DNA from: Roseospira visakhapatnamensis
GTDB taxonomy: Bacteria > Pseudomonadota > Alphaproteobacteria > Rhodospirillales > Rhodospirillaceae
Assembly (NCBI RefSeq): GCF_014197915.1
Contig: NZ_JACIGK010000009.1
Location: forward strand, 62,001 to 126,000
Direction of reading: 5' to 3'
Length of the DNA: 64,000 nt
A model generated the notes under the pieces. It was not told where the DNA came from and made no database searches. It saw only the letters and a list, made by a program, of their open reading frames with translations. Positions 63,289-64,000 of the stretch are shown one piece after another. A program made the position numbers and the translations under genes. Numbering within the stretch: the stretch's first letter is position 1; each line of letters begins with the position of its first letter.

Positions 63289-63957
63289 TCATCCCTTGCC
63301 GATCATCCCCATCAGCGTCCGCACGGCGTTGTCGGCGCCCTCGGCGATCTGCGAGACGGTGGCGTCCAGCATGTAGCAGGGTGTCGTCACCACCTTGTGG
63401 GCCTCGTCCACCACCACCTCGGCGTGGGTGGTCACCCGGTGCGTGCCGCCCATGGCGCCGATCGCCTCGGCGGTGCCGGCGTCGGCGCCGATGGTCACGG
63501 TGACCGGTCCCAGCACCCGGGCGATCAGCGCCGGCGAGATGCACAGCGCGCCGATGGGCAGGCCGGCGCCGTGCGCCGCCTTGATGGCCGCCTCCACCGA
63601 GGGCACCACCGCGCAGGTCGGGCCGTCCACGGCGAAAGTGCACAGGTTCTTGGCGGCGCCGAAGCCGCCGGGCAGGATCAGGGCGTCGAAGTCGGCCGGG
63701 GTGAAGGCGGTGATGTCCTCGATCTTGCCCCGGGCGATGCGCGCCGCCTCGGTCAGCACGTTGCGCGACTCATCGGCGGCGGGCTCGCCGGTGCGGTGGT
63801 CGATGACATGCATCTGCGGCACGTCCGGGGCGAAGCAGCGATAAGTGCCGCCCTGGCGGTCGATGGCCAGCAGGGTGAGCACGCTTTCGTGGATCTCCGC
63901 GCCGTCGTAGACACCGCAGCCGGACAGCAGCACGGCGAACCGGGGTGCGTCGCTCAT
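63289..63957 (-). CDS. elbB: ElbB/ES1 family class I glutamine amidotransferase-like protein
   Basis: A 222-residue DJ-1/PfpI-superfamily protein of the ElbB (ES1) type, reported as a glyoxalase III-like enzyme and once linked to isoprenoid synthesis. It shows VLLSGCGVYDGAEIHESVLTLL (split at GAEIH), CFAPDVPQMHVIDHRTGEP, ESRNVLTEAARIARGKIEDI, DALILPGGFGAAKNLCTFAV and GLPIGALCISPALIARVLG with the nucleophile-type Cys in ALCISP. Length is standard. The ATG at 63957 follows GGGAGGAAATCACC. It is convergent with lrgB and ends near the right edge of the window. Confidence 0.93.
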   Translation of the reverse strand: MSDAPRFAVLLSGCGVYDGAEIHESVLTLLAIDRQGGTYRCFAPDVPQMHVIDHRTGEPAADESRNVLTEAARIARGKIEDITAFTPADFDALILPGGFGAAKNLCTFAVDGPTCAVVPSVEAAIKAAHGAGLPIGALCISPALIARVLGPVTVTIGADAGTAEAIGAMGGTHRVTTHAEVVVDEAHKVVTTPCYMLDATVSQIAEGADNAVRTLMGMIGKG

Positions 63958-64000
63958 GGTGATTTCCTCCCGTGATGGGCGGTCCCGTTGACAGGAGGAC

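Overview
The window is about 70% GC and is almost entirely coding. Bacteriochlorophyll genes (bchI-bchD-bchO), molybdenum nitrogenase (nifHDK) with the draT-draG switch, an alphaproteobacterial general stress response pair (nepR-ecfG), and anaerobic metabolism genes (hemN, indolepyruvate:ferredoxin oxidoreductase) together point to a purple non-sulfur alphaproteobacterium. Rhodospirillales (Rhodospirillum, Roseospira or Rhodospira type) is the best guess. That placement is inferred from gene content, not from any search. No tRNA, rRNA, CRISPR array, insertion sequence or phage was seen.

Layout: 0-5.5 kb is a cluster of mostly small envelope and stress genes (DUF1538, exoD, hdeD, an entericidin-like lipoprotein, DUF1328, CsbD, Pmp3/YqaE and two proteins with 11-residue LEA-like repeats). 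Three start sites here are preceded by GGAAC-N16/17-CGTT sequences, the promoter form read by sigma-EcfG, and ecfG itself lies at 42.4 kb. 6-18 kb is housekeeping: a GNAT acetyltransferase, folD, a small HTH protein, a cold shock protein, rhlE, a formyltransferase-like gene, hemN, hyi, an Rpn-type nuclease, glutathione reductase and a flippase-like membrane protein. 18-23.4 kb holds a secreted nuclease-like protein, a Sel1 protein, and a two-component system beside two divergent PepSY proteins and a cytochrome b561. 23.6 kb has an isolated cheZ.

24.8-28.7 kb is bchI-bchD-bchO, followed by iorA-iorB and a convergent YnjCD-type ABC transporter. 33.8-35 kb has a nitroreductase overlapping an orphan peptidase-C39-like domain. 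35-42 kb is the nitrogen fixation locus. nifH-nifD-nifK-fixX read leftward and draT-draG read rightward from one intergenic region that carries two NifA-type sites and a sigma-54 promoter facing each way. NifA and sigma-54 would therefore make both the nitrogenase and the ADP-ribosylation system that switches it off and on.

42-64 kb: nepR-ecfG, prfB with its programmed frameshift, a fused thiS-thiG, a DUF4175 protein, a TRAP transporter without a visible binding protein, a run of methyltransferase, sfsA, map, sirtuin, three glycosyltransferases and pyrC, then a low-GC islet of two unknown genes, a CidA/LrgB pair and elbB. The items most worth a second look are the putative EcfG stress island with its LEA-like proteins, the low-GC pair at 61.0-61.9 kb, the nearly leaderless sigma-54 promoter of draT, the orphan C39-like domain, and the palindromic tandem repeats ahead of the TRAP genes.
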